Shown here piece by piece: positions 8,784 through 16,142 of a stretch of 64,000 bases of DNA (position 1 is its first letter; every line of letters begins with the position of its first letter). Origin of the DNA: an uncultured beta proteobacterium (GTDB lineage: Bacteria > Pseudomonadota > Gammaproteobacteria > Burkholderiales > Burkholderiaceae_C); assembly GCA_903909815.1 (NCBI GenBank), contig CAIVXG010000007.1, forward strand, positions 23,004 through 87,003, read 5' to 3'. Both the position numbers and the translations under genes were made by a program. The notes under the pieces were generated by a model that made no database searches, was not told the DNA's origin, and saw only the letters and a program-made list of their open reading frames with translations.

Positions 8784-9748
8784 CGCAGCAGCGCATTCTA
8801 GTCACGGGCGCCGGCGGCTATCTGGGACGGCAATTGGTGGAGCGTCTCGCCGCTCTGGCAGGGGACGCGCGGCCGGGCTGCATCGTGGCGCATGACATTC
8901 GAGAGCCGCAGCAGCGTATCGCCGGCGTCGAGTACGAAGTGGCCGACATCCGCGCGCCCGAGATTGCCGATCTGATCGCGCGCCATTCGTTCGATTGCGT
9001 CGTTCACCTGGCCTGCATCGTCACACCGGGCAAGAACAGCCGGCGCGAGTTCGAGTACGACGTGGACGTCAACGGCACGCGCAATGTGCTCGAGGCCTGC
9101 GTGCGCCACGGCGTCAGGCGCATCGTGGTCTCGTCCAGCGGCGCAGCCTACGGCTACCACGCCGACAACGCCGCCTGGCTGACCGAGGACATGGCGCCGC
9201 GGGGCAACGAGGCCTTCGCCTATGCGCACCACAAGCGCCTGGTCGAGGAGATGCTGGCCGCTTACCGCGCGCAACATCCGCAGTTGCAGCAGGTGGTGCT
9301 GCGCATCGGCACCATCCTGGGCCCGACGGTGCGCAACCAGATCACCGACATGTTTGAGAAGCCGCGGCCGCTGGCGATTGCCGGTGCCGACAGTCCTTTT
9401 GTCTTCATCTGGGATCAGGACGTGGTCGCTATCCTGCTGCGTGCGGTCGGTGCCGGTCCTGCGGGCGTCTTCAATGTCGCCGGCGACGGCGCGCTCACGA
9501 TCCACGAGATTGCGCAGCGCATGGGCAAACGCTGTCGTGTGCTGCCAGCTTGGCTGTTGCAGGCGGCGCTTGCCGCCCTCAAGCCGTTGGGACTGACCCA
9601 GTACGGGCCGGAGCAGATCGATTTCCTGCGCTACCGGCCGGTGCTGCTCAACACCCGGCTCAAGACGGTGTTTGGGTATGTGCCGCAGCTGACGTCGCAA
9701 CAGGTGTTTGACTTGTACTGGACGGCGCGCAACCGTAGACCGACATGA
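8780..9748 (+). CDS. NAD-dependent epimerase/dehydratase (extended SDR)
   Basis: A 322-residue extended short-chain dehydrogenase. The N-terminal dinucleotide-binding motif is VTGAGGYLGRQL (GxxGxxG, about residues 9-20), DIRAPEIADL follows strand 4, and the catalytic pair is YAHHK (YxxxK, about residues 150-154) preceded by SSSGAAYG carrying the catalytic serine. The family covers nucleotide-sugar epimerases, hydroxysteroid dehydrogenases and related enzymes, and nothing visible fixes the substrate. ATG 8780 is used because it overlaps the transporter stop (ATGA). An upstream in-frame start would lie inside the transporter. Its own stop overlaps the next gene the same way. Confidence 0.86.
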   Translation: MTQQRILVTGAGGYLGRQLVERLAALAGDARPGCIVAHDIREPQQRIAGVEYEVADIRAPEIADLIARHSFDCVVHLACIVTPGKNSRREFEYDVDVNGTRNVLEACVRHGVRRIVVSSSGAAYGYHADNAAWLTEDMAPRGNEAFAYAHHKRLVEEMLAAYRAQHPQLQQVVLRIGTILGPTVRNQITDMFEKPRPLAIAGADSPFVFIWDQDVVAILLRAVGAGPAGVFNVAGDGALTIHEIAQRMGKRCRVLPAWLLQAALAALKPLGLTQYGPEQIDFLRYRPVLLNTRLKTVFGYVPQLTSQQVFDLYWTARNRRPT

Positions 9749-11565
9749 CGAGCTCATCGATCCGTCATGTGTTGCGACGAGGTGCTTGCTGCGCCAGTGC
9801 AGTCGTCCTCGCCGTTTTTGCACTGCCGTTACATGCCTTGAACCTGACCGCGTCCGGACCCGATGGCCAGCCGCTGGGTCTGGTGATGGTGACGCGCTTG
9901 CCGCTCAAACCGGCTGTGGTCGACAGCTCGGATCACGGATATCCCGCTTCGGGCCGGCCGCAGCAGGCGCTGTTCGAAACCACGCGCTTCACCGATCTGC
10001 GCGGCGCAGTGGAACTGCCCGACGCCGCGGGAGAATTCCGCCTGCGCCTGCGCAAGCCCGGCTACAAGGATCGTAACATCGCCTCGGGCGATCTGAACAA
10101 GAAGGTCGCGCTCCAACTGGTCGCCGAGACCGACCCGCGAGCGCTGGCCGAACAGCGACCCTCCAACGCCTGGACCTCGACCCTGGTGCAGGGCATCCCT
10201 GACCCGGAACTGCGCAAGCAGTTCCTGCTGCACTGCGGCTTTTGCCACCAGCAAGGCTCGGCTTTTCTGCGCCGCGATCGCACGCCGCAGGAATGGTCGG
10301 AGGCGATCCAGCGCATGCTGCGCTACGGCTCGCGCCTGTCCAGTCAGGCGCAAAAGGAGCTTCCGGCGCTGCTTTCGGCACACTGGAAGGGTGTGAACGC
10401 GAACCCGACGCTGGTGCCGCGGTCGACGCCCTGGACCGCGCCGCTGGCGCAAGCCACACTGCGTGAACTGCCGCTGGGCGATGCCTTTTCGCAAATGCAC
10501 GATTTACTGCTGCACTCCAACGGCTTCGTGTACGTGGGCGACAACCTGCAGGACCGACTTTACGAGGTGAATCCCGAGACCGGCGCTTACACCGTGTACA
10601 AGGTTCCGCCCGAGCCGGGTGACAGACTCGGTGGCCTGCTGGCCGGGCGATTGCGCGATTTCCCCAAGCATGAGACCTACCAGGGCATCCACTCGCTGGC
10701 CGAATCGAAAAAGGACGGCCACATCTTTCTCACGCCCTCCTACCAGCGGCGCCTGCTGGAGTTCGATCCTCAAACCAAGCAGTTTTTGGCGCATGCCATG
10801 GACAGCGGCTTTTATCCGCACACGGTGCGCATCGACGCCAAGGACCGGGTCTGGTTCACACTGGCGCTCTCGAACCAGGTGGCAATGTATGACCGGACCA
10901 CAGCCAGGTTCACAAACTACGACCTGCCGTTCCGCTCCTTCATGGAACGGCTCACGGTCAAGCTCACGCCATTCTTTTTCAAGCTCATCGGCTGGGGCAT
11001 TCCGGTCACCAACTGGGTCAAGATCGACGCCGTCTCCACCGGCGTACCGTTGCCCTACGGCATCGACATCACACCCGACGGCACGGTGTGGATCGCGCGC
11101 CTGCACACGGACGAGATCGCCTCCATCGACCCGGACTCCGGCCAGGTTACGATGATTCCCACGCCGCTGCACGCTCCAAGGCGCTTGCGCAGCGACCGCG
11201 ATGGCAACCTTTGGATCGTGATGTACAACGAGTCGGCGCTGCTGCGCTATGAACCCGCGCTCAAGAAATTCACCACCTTCGATTTGCCAGTGATCCCCAA
11301 AGGCAGCGACACGCCTTATTCGCTCAATGTGGACAGGACGCGCCATCAGGTGTGGGTCACGGGAACGAACTCGGACTCGGTCCAGCGCCTGGACATTGCC
11401 AGTGGCGAATGGCAGTTCTTTCCCTTGCCGCGCAAGGCCACCTTCACCCGCGACGTGGAGTTCGGCGCCGACGGCCGCGTGTTCCTGTCAAGCGCGAGTT
11501 TTCCTTCGTGGCACATCGAGGATGCACAGCCGACGCTGATTCAGCTCCAGCCGGGCAAGCCATGA
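9745..11565 (+). CDS. Exported beta-propeller protein (Vgb/SMP-30-like) with a c-type haem motif
   Basis: A 606-residue protein with an N-terminal signal peptide (ASAVVLAVFALPLHA). Residues 33-120 look like a small beta-sandwich with a carboxypeptidase-regulatory-like repeat (LRLRKPGYKDRNI). A single CxxCH haem-attachment motif follows (CGFCH, Cys164, Cys167, His168). The C-terminal 380 residues are a beta-propeller with repeated blades (YGIDITPDGTVWIARL, RSDRDGNLWIVMYN, DVEFGADGRVFLSS), resembling virginiamycin B lyase and gluconolactonase relatives. The arrangement suggests a periplasmic haem-linked enzyme or sensor; substrate unknown. ATG 9745 overlaps the epimerase stop, and its stop overlaps the MFS start. 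Confidence 0.78.
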   Translation: MTSSSIRHVLRRGACCASAVVLAVFALPLHALNLTASGPDGQPLGLVMVTRLPLKPAVVDSSDHGYPASGRPQQALFETTRFTDLRGAVELPDAAGEFRLRLRKPGYKDRNIASGDLNKKVALQLVAETDPRALAEQRPSNAWTSTLVQGIPDPELRKQFLLHCGFCHQQGSAFLRRDRTPQEWSEAIQRMLRYGSRLSSQAQKELPALLSAHWKGVNANPTLVPRSTPWTAPLAQATLRELPLGDAFSQMHDLLLHSNGFVYVGDNLQDRLYEVNPETGAYTVYKVPPEPGDRLGGLLAGRLRDFPKHETYQGIHSLAESKKDGHIFLTPSYQRRLLEFDPQTKQFLAHAMDSGFYPHTVRIDAKDRVWFTLALSNQVAMYDRTTARFTNYDLPFRSFMERLTVKLTPFFFKLIGWGIPVTNWVKIDAVSTGVPLPYGIDITPDGTVWIARLHTDEIASIDPDSGQVTMIPTPLHAPRRLRSDRDGNLWIVMYNESALLRYEPALKKFTTFDLPVIPKGSDTPYSLNVDRTRHQVWVTGTNSDSVQRLDIASGEWQFFPLPRKATFTRDVEFGADGRVFLSSASFPSWHIEDAQPTLIQLQPGKP

Positions 11566-12755
11566 CCCGTCGCCACGGGCTGTTCTTTCTTTCGTGCCTG
11601 CTCGCCTTCACGGCGGGCCACATGTTCAATTACACCGTCATCCTGTACCTGCAGGAAAGTGTGGGCTCGGACCTGTTGTCGGGCATTGGATTGGGCCTGG
11701 CCTTTGGCAGCTCGCTTGTCTTCGGCTGGTTTGGCGGCGTGCTGTGCGACCGGGTGGCTCCTGCTCGCGTGATCCATGGCGCGCAGGCGCTGTTCCTGCT
11801 GGGCCTGGCCTGCATTGCCTGGGCGGACCAGGGTGCCGCGTCGGAGTCGCGCTCGGCCTGGGTTTTGCTCGGTGCTTTCTTTGGTGGCCTGGCCTGGTCC
11901 TTCGTGGGACCGGCACGGCTCACGGCGCTGGCGCAGATGGCCACGGTCCAGGAACTGCGGCCCGCGACGATCGTGTTCAACCTGCAGGTGCTGGTGGGCT
12001 TCGGCCTGGCGCCCTTGCTGCTTGGGATCATTCGCTCACATGCGGGTTGGGGCACGGTGCTGGCGCTGGCGGCTGCGGCTTTCGTGCTGTCGTCAATGCT
12101 GCTGTTGCCACTGAAGACCCACGCCAACCCAAAGCCATCACAGAACTCGGTGCGCGCTGACATCGCCGAGGGCTTTGCGGCCTTGGGTGCAACCCCGTTG
12201 TTGCGGCAACTGATGCTCGCGGCCGTGGTCGCCTACGCGATGACAGGCCCGCTGCAGATCCTGCTGCCCAAGCTGGCGCGAACGCAACTCGGACTGTCCG
12301 AATCCGGTCGCGGCGCCTATCTGGGCCTGCTCGCCGTCTCGCTCATCCTGGGCGGCGTGGCGGCGTTGACCCTGACCAAACGGCTGCATCACGGTCGCGC
12401 CATCTTCAGCGGCATCTTCATGGCCTGCGCGCTCTTCGCCATGCTTTCCATCATCAAAGCGCCGGCCCTGTCAGCGCTCGCACTCTGTGGCGTGGGCGTA
12501 CTCGGTGGCATGGTCATCAGCCTGGTAATTTCCGGCATCCAGACGCAGGCACCGGCGCTTCTGCGAGGGCGCGTCATGGCGATGTATTCCATCACCTCGC
12601 AGGTTGTGCCAGCGCTGTCGGGCGTGGTCGCAGGGGTGGTCGTGAGCCGCCTCGGCGTGGTCTGGACCACGGCGTTGTGCGGATCAGTGCTGGCGCTGGT
12701 GGGATTGTTCGCTGCCTGGCGCTTGTCGGCGCTGCGCCGGCATGCGGCCGAATAA
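11562..12755 (+). CDS. Major facilitator superfamily transporter
   Basis: A 397-residue inner-membrane transporter with about twelve hydrophobic segments. The loop between segments 2 and 3 reads FGWFGGVLCDRVAPARVI, the G-x3-D-R-x-R/A motif of the superfamily. C-terminal segments include GGMVISLVISGIQTQAPALLRGRVMAMYSI, typical of the MFS_3/enterobactin-exporter-like group, so efflux is plausible. ATG 11562 overlaps the preceding stop (ATGA); an in-frame start at 11352 would lie inside the propeller gene. Last gene of the coupled operon. Confidence 0.87.
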   Translation: MTRRHGLFFLSCLLAFTAGHMFNYTVILYLQESVGSDLLSGIGLGLAFGSSLVFGWFGGVLCDRVAPARVIHGAQALFLLGLACIAWADQGAASESRSAWVLLGAFFGGLAWSFVGPARLTALAQMATVQELRPATIVFNLQVLVGFGLAPLLLGIIRSHAGWGTVLALAAAAFVLSSMLLLPLKTHANPKPSQNSVRADIAEGFAALGATPLLRQLMLAAVVAYAMTGPLQILLPKLARTQLGLSESGRGAYLGLLAVSLILGGVAALTLTKRLHHGRAIFSGIFMACALFAMLSIIKAPALSALALCGVGVLGGMVISLVISGIQTQAPALLRGRVMAMYSITSQVVPALSGVVAGVVVSRLGVVWTTALCGSVLALVGLFAAWRLSALRRHAAE

Positions 12756-12793
12756 CACCGACAATGGCGAACGTCGATGCGCGAAGGAAAACC

Positions 12794-13036
12794 ATGAGCC
12801 GTGTGAATGAAATGTCCCGAAAAGAATGGGCCAGCAAGGTGCTGGCGCTGATCAAGGGCGGCAATACCAGCGCGGCCATCAGCCAGATCAAGGTCGCGCC
12901 CAGCGTGAAGGACTTGAAGCAGTTGCAGGCCGCGCTCATTCTCGCCAAGCTCAAGCCCGCTCAACCGGCAGTAGACACCGTGATTGCCGATCAGGTTGAC
13001 GCGTTGACGGCGCCGCGCCTGCACCGCTCGCCCTGA
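12794..13036 (+). CDS. Small conserved-looking hypothetical protein
   Basis: An 80-residue soluble protein not recognised. It starts MSRVNEMSRKEW and is predicted mostly alpha-helical (ASKVLALIKGGNTSAAISQIKV, VKDLKQLQAALILAKLK). ATG 12794 has a suitable ribosome-binding site (GAAGGA at 12782-12787); another ATG at 12764 would add ten residues without one. It lies 38 bp after the MFS gene and may be read from the same transcript. No membrane segment, signal or known motif is seen. Confidence 0.55.
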   Translation: MSRVNEMSRKEWASKVLALIKGGNTSAAISQIKVAPSVKDLKQLQAALILAKLKPAQPAVDTVIADQVDALTAPRLHRSP

Positions 13037-13037
13037 T

Positions 13038-13060
13038 TAATTGGAATCTGACCCCAATTA
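13038..13060. repeat. Short AT-rich inverted repeat between convergent genes
   Basis: TAATTGG (13038-13044) and CCAATTA (13054-13060) form a perfect 7-bp inverted repeat around a 9-nt loop, directly after the small ORF stop and facing the end of the monooxygenase gene. The TTGGAATCTGACCCCAA core resembles a common proteobacterial intergenic repeat. It could also act as a weak bidirectional terminator, although there is no clear T-run. Confidence 0.45.
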
Positions 13061-13067
13061 TTTGCAA

Positions 13068-13382
13068 TTATTTGTGATATTCGCGGGTGATCTGGGCCAC
13101 CTGCACTGCGTAGTGTTCATACCAGCGCTCACGCCCCAATTGCTGCGCCAGCAGGTGGTCCGTGTGCGACTTCCAGGCGCGAATGCTTGGCTCATCGCTC
13201 CAATAGGACAACGCCACTTCGTTCTGTCCCTCGGTCACGGCGTGAAATTCAAGGCAACCGAACTGGTCCAACGCGAGCTCGCGCATGCGTGCCGCGATCT
13301 TGAAATACTCATCGTCCAGAGTGCGCGTGCGGGCGCGAAAGATCACGACGAAGCGGGGCATGGGTGGGGTCGAAGTCTGCAT
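13068..13382 (-). CDS. Antibiotic biosynthesis monooxygenase (ABM) domain protein
   Basis: A 104-residue ferredoxin-like ABM-fold protein (MPRFVVIFRARTRTLDDEYF at its core, then LALDQFGCLEFHAVTEGQNEVALSYW and a final WYEHYAVQVAQITREY). Members act as small dimeric monooxygenases or haem-degrading enzymes; many, including close relatives of this sequence type, have no tested function. Starts at 13382 (MQTSTPP) or 13361 (MPRFVV) are both possible, with no strong ribosome-binding site; the frame also stays open to 13457. It is divergent from the pta fusion gene, and the region between carries an FNR-like box. Confidence 0.75.
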   Translation of the reverse strand: MQTSTPPMPRFVVIFRARTRTLDDEYFKIAARMRELALDQFGCLEFHAVTEGQNEVALSYWSDEPSIRAWKSHTDHLLAQQLGRERWYEHYAVQVAQITREYHK

Positions 13383-13433
13383 CGGGTGGATCATAGACGC
13401 GCTCAGGGAACTGCCCGGACGCAAACGCAAGGC

Positions 13434-13463
13434 TTGATTAAGGTCAAGACTCGACATCGAGTC
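13434..13463. promoter_or_regulatory. FNR/Anr-like box followed by a perfect palindrome, upstream of pta-ackA
   Basis: TTGATTAAGGTCAA (13434-13447) matches the FNR/Anr consensus TTGAT-N4-ATCAA at 9 of 10 conserved bases. Directly after it GACTCGACATCGAGTC (13448-13463) is a perfect 7-bp inverted repeat with a 2-nt centre. Both lie 30-60 bp before the pta-type start. Oxygen-responsive control would suit acetate fermentation. The promoter -10 is not clear; TTTACA at 13478-13483 is a weak candidate. Confidence 0.5.
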
Positions 13464-13492
13464 AAGCCAACCAAGGGTTTACACTGAGGCAC

Positions 13493-14914
13493 ATGAATTC
13501 ACCTCTGCACAACGACCTGATCGAAAATTTCACGTACGACGAAATCAAGCTTGGCCAAAGCGCGCGCCTGCTGCGCACCTTGACTCTGGCCGACATCGAG
13601 GCCTTCGCCGCCGTTTCGGGGGACACCAATCCCGCGCATACTGACCCCGAATTTGCCAGTGACACCCTGTACCACGGTGTCGTGGCCCACGGCATGTGGG
13701 GCGGGGCGCTGATTTCGGCGCTGCTGGGGACCAAGTTTCCCGGCCACGGAACGATTTATCTGGACCAAGTTTTGCACTTCGTGAAACCGGTGCATGTGGG
13801 TGACACGGTCACCGTCACGGCCATGGTGCAGACCAAGGATGACACGCGCAAGTGCATTGAGCTCGATTGCCAGGTGTTGAATCAGAAAGGCGAGCGCGTT
13901 TTGCACGGCACAGCCCGGGTGCAGGCTCCCACGCTCAAGGTGCGCCTGCCGCGTGTGCATGCGCCCCGGATTCAACTGTTTGACCCGCAGGCGCGGTTCC
14001 AGGACCTGCTGGCGCTGGGTGATGGTCTGGCTGCGGTGCGTTGCGCAGTCGTGCACCCCTGCGATCTGGAGTCGCTCAGCGGCGCCATGGATTCGGCGCG
14101 CCACGGCCTGATCGTGCCGGTGCTGATCGGGCCCGAGGCGCGCATCCGCAAACTGGCCGCCGAATCGGGCATTGACCTGCACGGTGCCGAATTCGTGTCC
14201 GAGCCGCACAGCCATGCCGCCGCCGAGCGCGCCGCCGACATGGCCGCCAGCGGGGCCGCCGAGATCATCATGAAGGGCAGTCTGCACACCGACGAGTTGA
14301 TCGTTGCGGTGCTCAAGCGGCCCGAACTGCGCACGGGACGGCGCATGTCGCACGTGTTCCGGTTTGACGTGCCTCTGTACAGCAAGCCTTTGCTCATCAC
14401 CGATGCGGCGCTGAACATTCGTCCGAGCCTGCAGGAGAAGGTAGACATCGTCCAGAATGCCATCGACTTCGCGCGCATCATGGGCGTGTCGATTCCCAAA
14501 GTGGCGATCCTGTCAGCGGTGGAGACCGTGAACCCCAGCATCCCTTCGACCTTGGATGCGGCGGCGCTGTGCAAGATGGCCGAACGTGGCCAGATCCGGG
14601 GCGGCGTGCTGGACGGCCCGCTGGCTTTTGACAACGCCATTTCGGCGCATGCCGCGCAGATCAAGAAGATCGAATCCAAGGTCGCCGGTGACGCCGACAT
14701 CCTGGCCGTGCCGGACCTGGAGTCGGGCAATATGCTGGCCAAACAGCTGGAGTATCTGGCCGGTGCCAGCGGCTCGGGTCTGGTGCTGGGCGCGCGCGTT
14801 CCCATCGCGCTGACCAGTCGTGCCGACGGCCCGATGAACCGGGTCGCTTCGGCCTTGCTGGCCAAGCTCGCCGCGCACGATGCGCGCCGCAGCCAACGGC
14901 ACGTTCAGCAGTAA
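13493..14914 (+). CDS. pta: Bifunctional enoyl-CoA hydratase-like / phosphate acetyltransferase
   Basis: A 473-residue fusion. Residues 1-150 are a MaoC-type hot-dog domain with the (R)-hydratase motif (FAAVSGDTNPAHTDPEF, about residues 38-54) and HGMWGGALISALLGTKFPG. Residues 165-465 are a phosphotransacetylase domain (IMKGSLHTDELIVAVL, LLITDAALNIRPSL, GSGLVLGARVPIALTSR). The second domain interconverts acetyl-CoA and acetyl phosphate; the first may hydrate enoyl-CoA esters, though in many fusions its role is untested. ackA follows 9 bp downstream, giving an acetate-forming, ATP-yielding pair. The start ATG 13493 has GAGGC nearby. Upstream DNA carries an FNR-like box. Confidence 0.9.
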   Translation: MNSPLHNDLIENFTYDEIKLGQSARLLRTLTLADIEAFAAVSGDTNPAHTDPEFASDTLYHGVVAHGMWGGALISALLGTKFPGHGTIYLDQVLHFVKPVHVGDTVTVTAMVQTKDDTRKCIELDCQVLNQKGERVLHGTARVQAPTLKVRLPRVHAPRIQLFDPQARFQDLLALGDGLAAVRCAVVHPCDLESLSGAMDSARHGLIVPVLIGPEARIRKLAAESGIDLHGAEFVSEPHSHAAAERAADMAASGAAEIIMKGSLHTDELIVAVLKRPELRTGRRMSHVFRFDVPLYSKPLLITDAALNIRPSLQEKVDIVQNAIDFARIMGVSIPKVAILSAVETVNPSIPSTLDAAALCKMAERGQIRGGVLDGPLAFDNAISAHAAQIKKIESKVAGDADILAVPDLESGNMLAKQLEYLAGASGSGLVLGARVPIALTSRADGPMNRVASALLAKLAAHDARRSQRHVQQ

Positions 14915-14923
14915 GTTGCGCGC

Positions 14924-16102
14924 ATGGCCATACTTTCGGTCAACGTCGGCTCGTCCACGCTGAAATTCTCCATCCACCCGCGCCAGGGTGATCAGGTTCA
15001 GGGCCGCGTTTTCAGCGGCAGCATTCAGGCTCTGGAGCCCGGTGGCGCCCCCGTGATGGAATGGGAATTCCAGGGACAGCGCCAGAACCGGCAACTGCCG
15101 TCCAGCGCCAGCGATCCTTTCGGGCAGGCGTTGCGCAGCCTGAGTGAGCTGCTCAGAGCCGAAACGGCCTTGCCTGAAATCGAAGCCGTGGCGCACCGCG
15201 TGGTGCACGGCGGGGCCGATTTCAGCGCCAGCGTGCTCGTCAGTGCCGACATTTTGCAGCGCCTCGCCAAGCTCAATTCGCTCGCGCCGTTGCACCAACC
15301 ACACAACCTGCAAGGCATTGGCGCCTTTCAAAGGGCCTTTCCCGATCTGCCTCAGGTGGCGTGCTTTGATACGGCCTTTCATACCAGCCTGGCCGAGATC
15401 GATTACGAATTTGCCCTGCCGCGCGCGCTGGCCGAACAGGGCCTGCGCCGTTATGGCTTTCACGGCCTGTCCTACCAGTATGTGATGGGCGTGTTGCGCC
15501 AGCGCAGCGCGCTGGCCGGGGGACGGGTGCTGATGGCGCATCTGGGCAACGGTGCCAGTCTGTGCGCGGCCCTGGGCGGGCTCAGCCGTGCCACTACCAT
15601 GGGGTTTTCCGCGCTCGATGGGCTGATGATGGGGACGCGCACCGGTACGCTTGATCCCGGCGTGCTGCTGTACCTGATGGAACAGGGCTGGGATCATGAG
15701 CGGCTTGAAGCCCTGCTCTACAAGCAAAGCGGTCTGCTCGGTGTCTCCGGCATCTCGGCCGACATGCGTACGCTGCGCGCCGACGGCAGCGCTCAAGCGC
15801 AGCACGCCGTCGACTTGTTCACACGCCGCGTGGTGCGCGAGTCCGGTGCTATGGTGGCGTGCGTGGGTGGGTTGGACCTGATCGCCTTCAGCGGCGGCAT
15901 CGGCGAGCACGACGCCACATTGCGCGCACAGGTCGGCGAACAACTGGGCTGGCTGGGTGTGGTCGTGGATGCAGCGCTGAACCAGCAGGCCACGGGCAGC
16001 GAGGTGCGGGCGATCCACGCCGCTGAAAGTCGGGTGCAGGTGTGGGTGATTCCCACCGATGAAGGGCTGGTTGCCGCACAGGAAGCAGCACGCTTGATCT
16101 AG
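14924..16102 (+). CDS. ackA: Acetate kinase
   Basis: Converts acetyl phosphate and ADP to acetate and ATP, completing the pathway begun by the preceding phosphotransacetylase fusion. The 392 residues carry the ASKHA signatures: N-terminal VNVGSSTLKFSI (residues 6-17), RYGFHGLSYQYV (about 185), the phosphate loop MAHLGNGASLCA (about 203-214), MMGTRTGTLDPGV and FSGGIGEHDATLR near residues 322-334. Length is normal for the family. Cytoplasmic. Confidence 0.95.
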   Translation: MAILSVNVGSSTLKFSIHPRQGDQVQGRVFSGSIQALEPGGAPVMEWEFQGQRQNRQLPSSASDPFGQALRSLSELLRAETALPEIEAVAHRVVHGGADFSASVLVSADILQRLAKLNSLAPLHQPHNLQGIGAFQRAFPDLPQVACFDTAFHTSLAEIDYEFALPRALAEQGLRRYGFHGLSYQYVMGVLRQRSALAGGRVLMAHLGNGASLCAALGGLSRATTMGFSALDGLMMGTRTGTLDPGVLLYLMEQGWDHERLEALLYKQSGLLGVSGISADMRTLRADGSAQAQHAVDLFTRRVVRESGAMVACVGGLDLIAFSGGIGEHDATLRAQVGEQLGWLGVVVDAALNQQATGSEVRAIHAAESRVQVWVIPTDEGLVAAQEAARLI

Positions 16103-16142
16103 CGGCGGCCTACGGCTTCTGCGGCGCAGGCAAAATGCCTGC

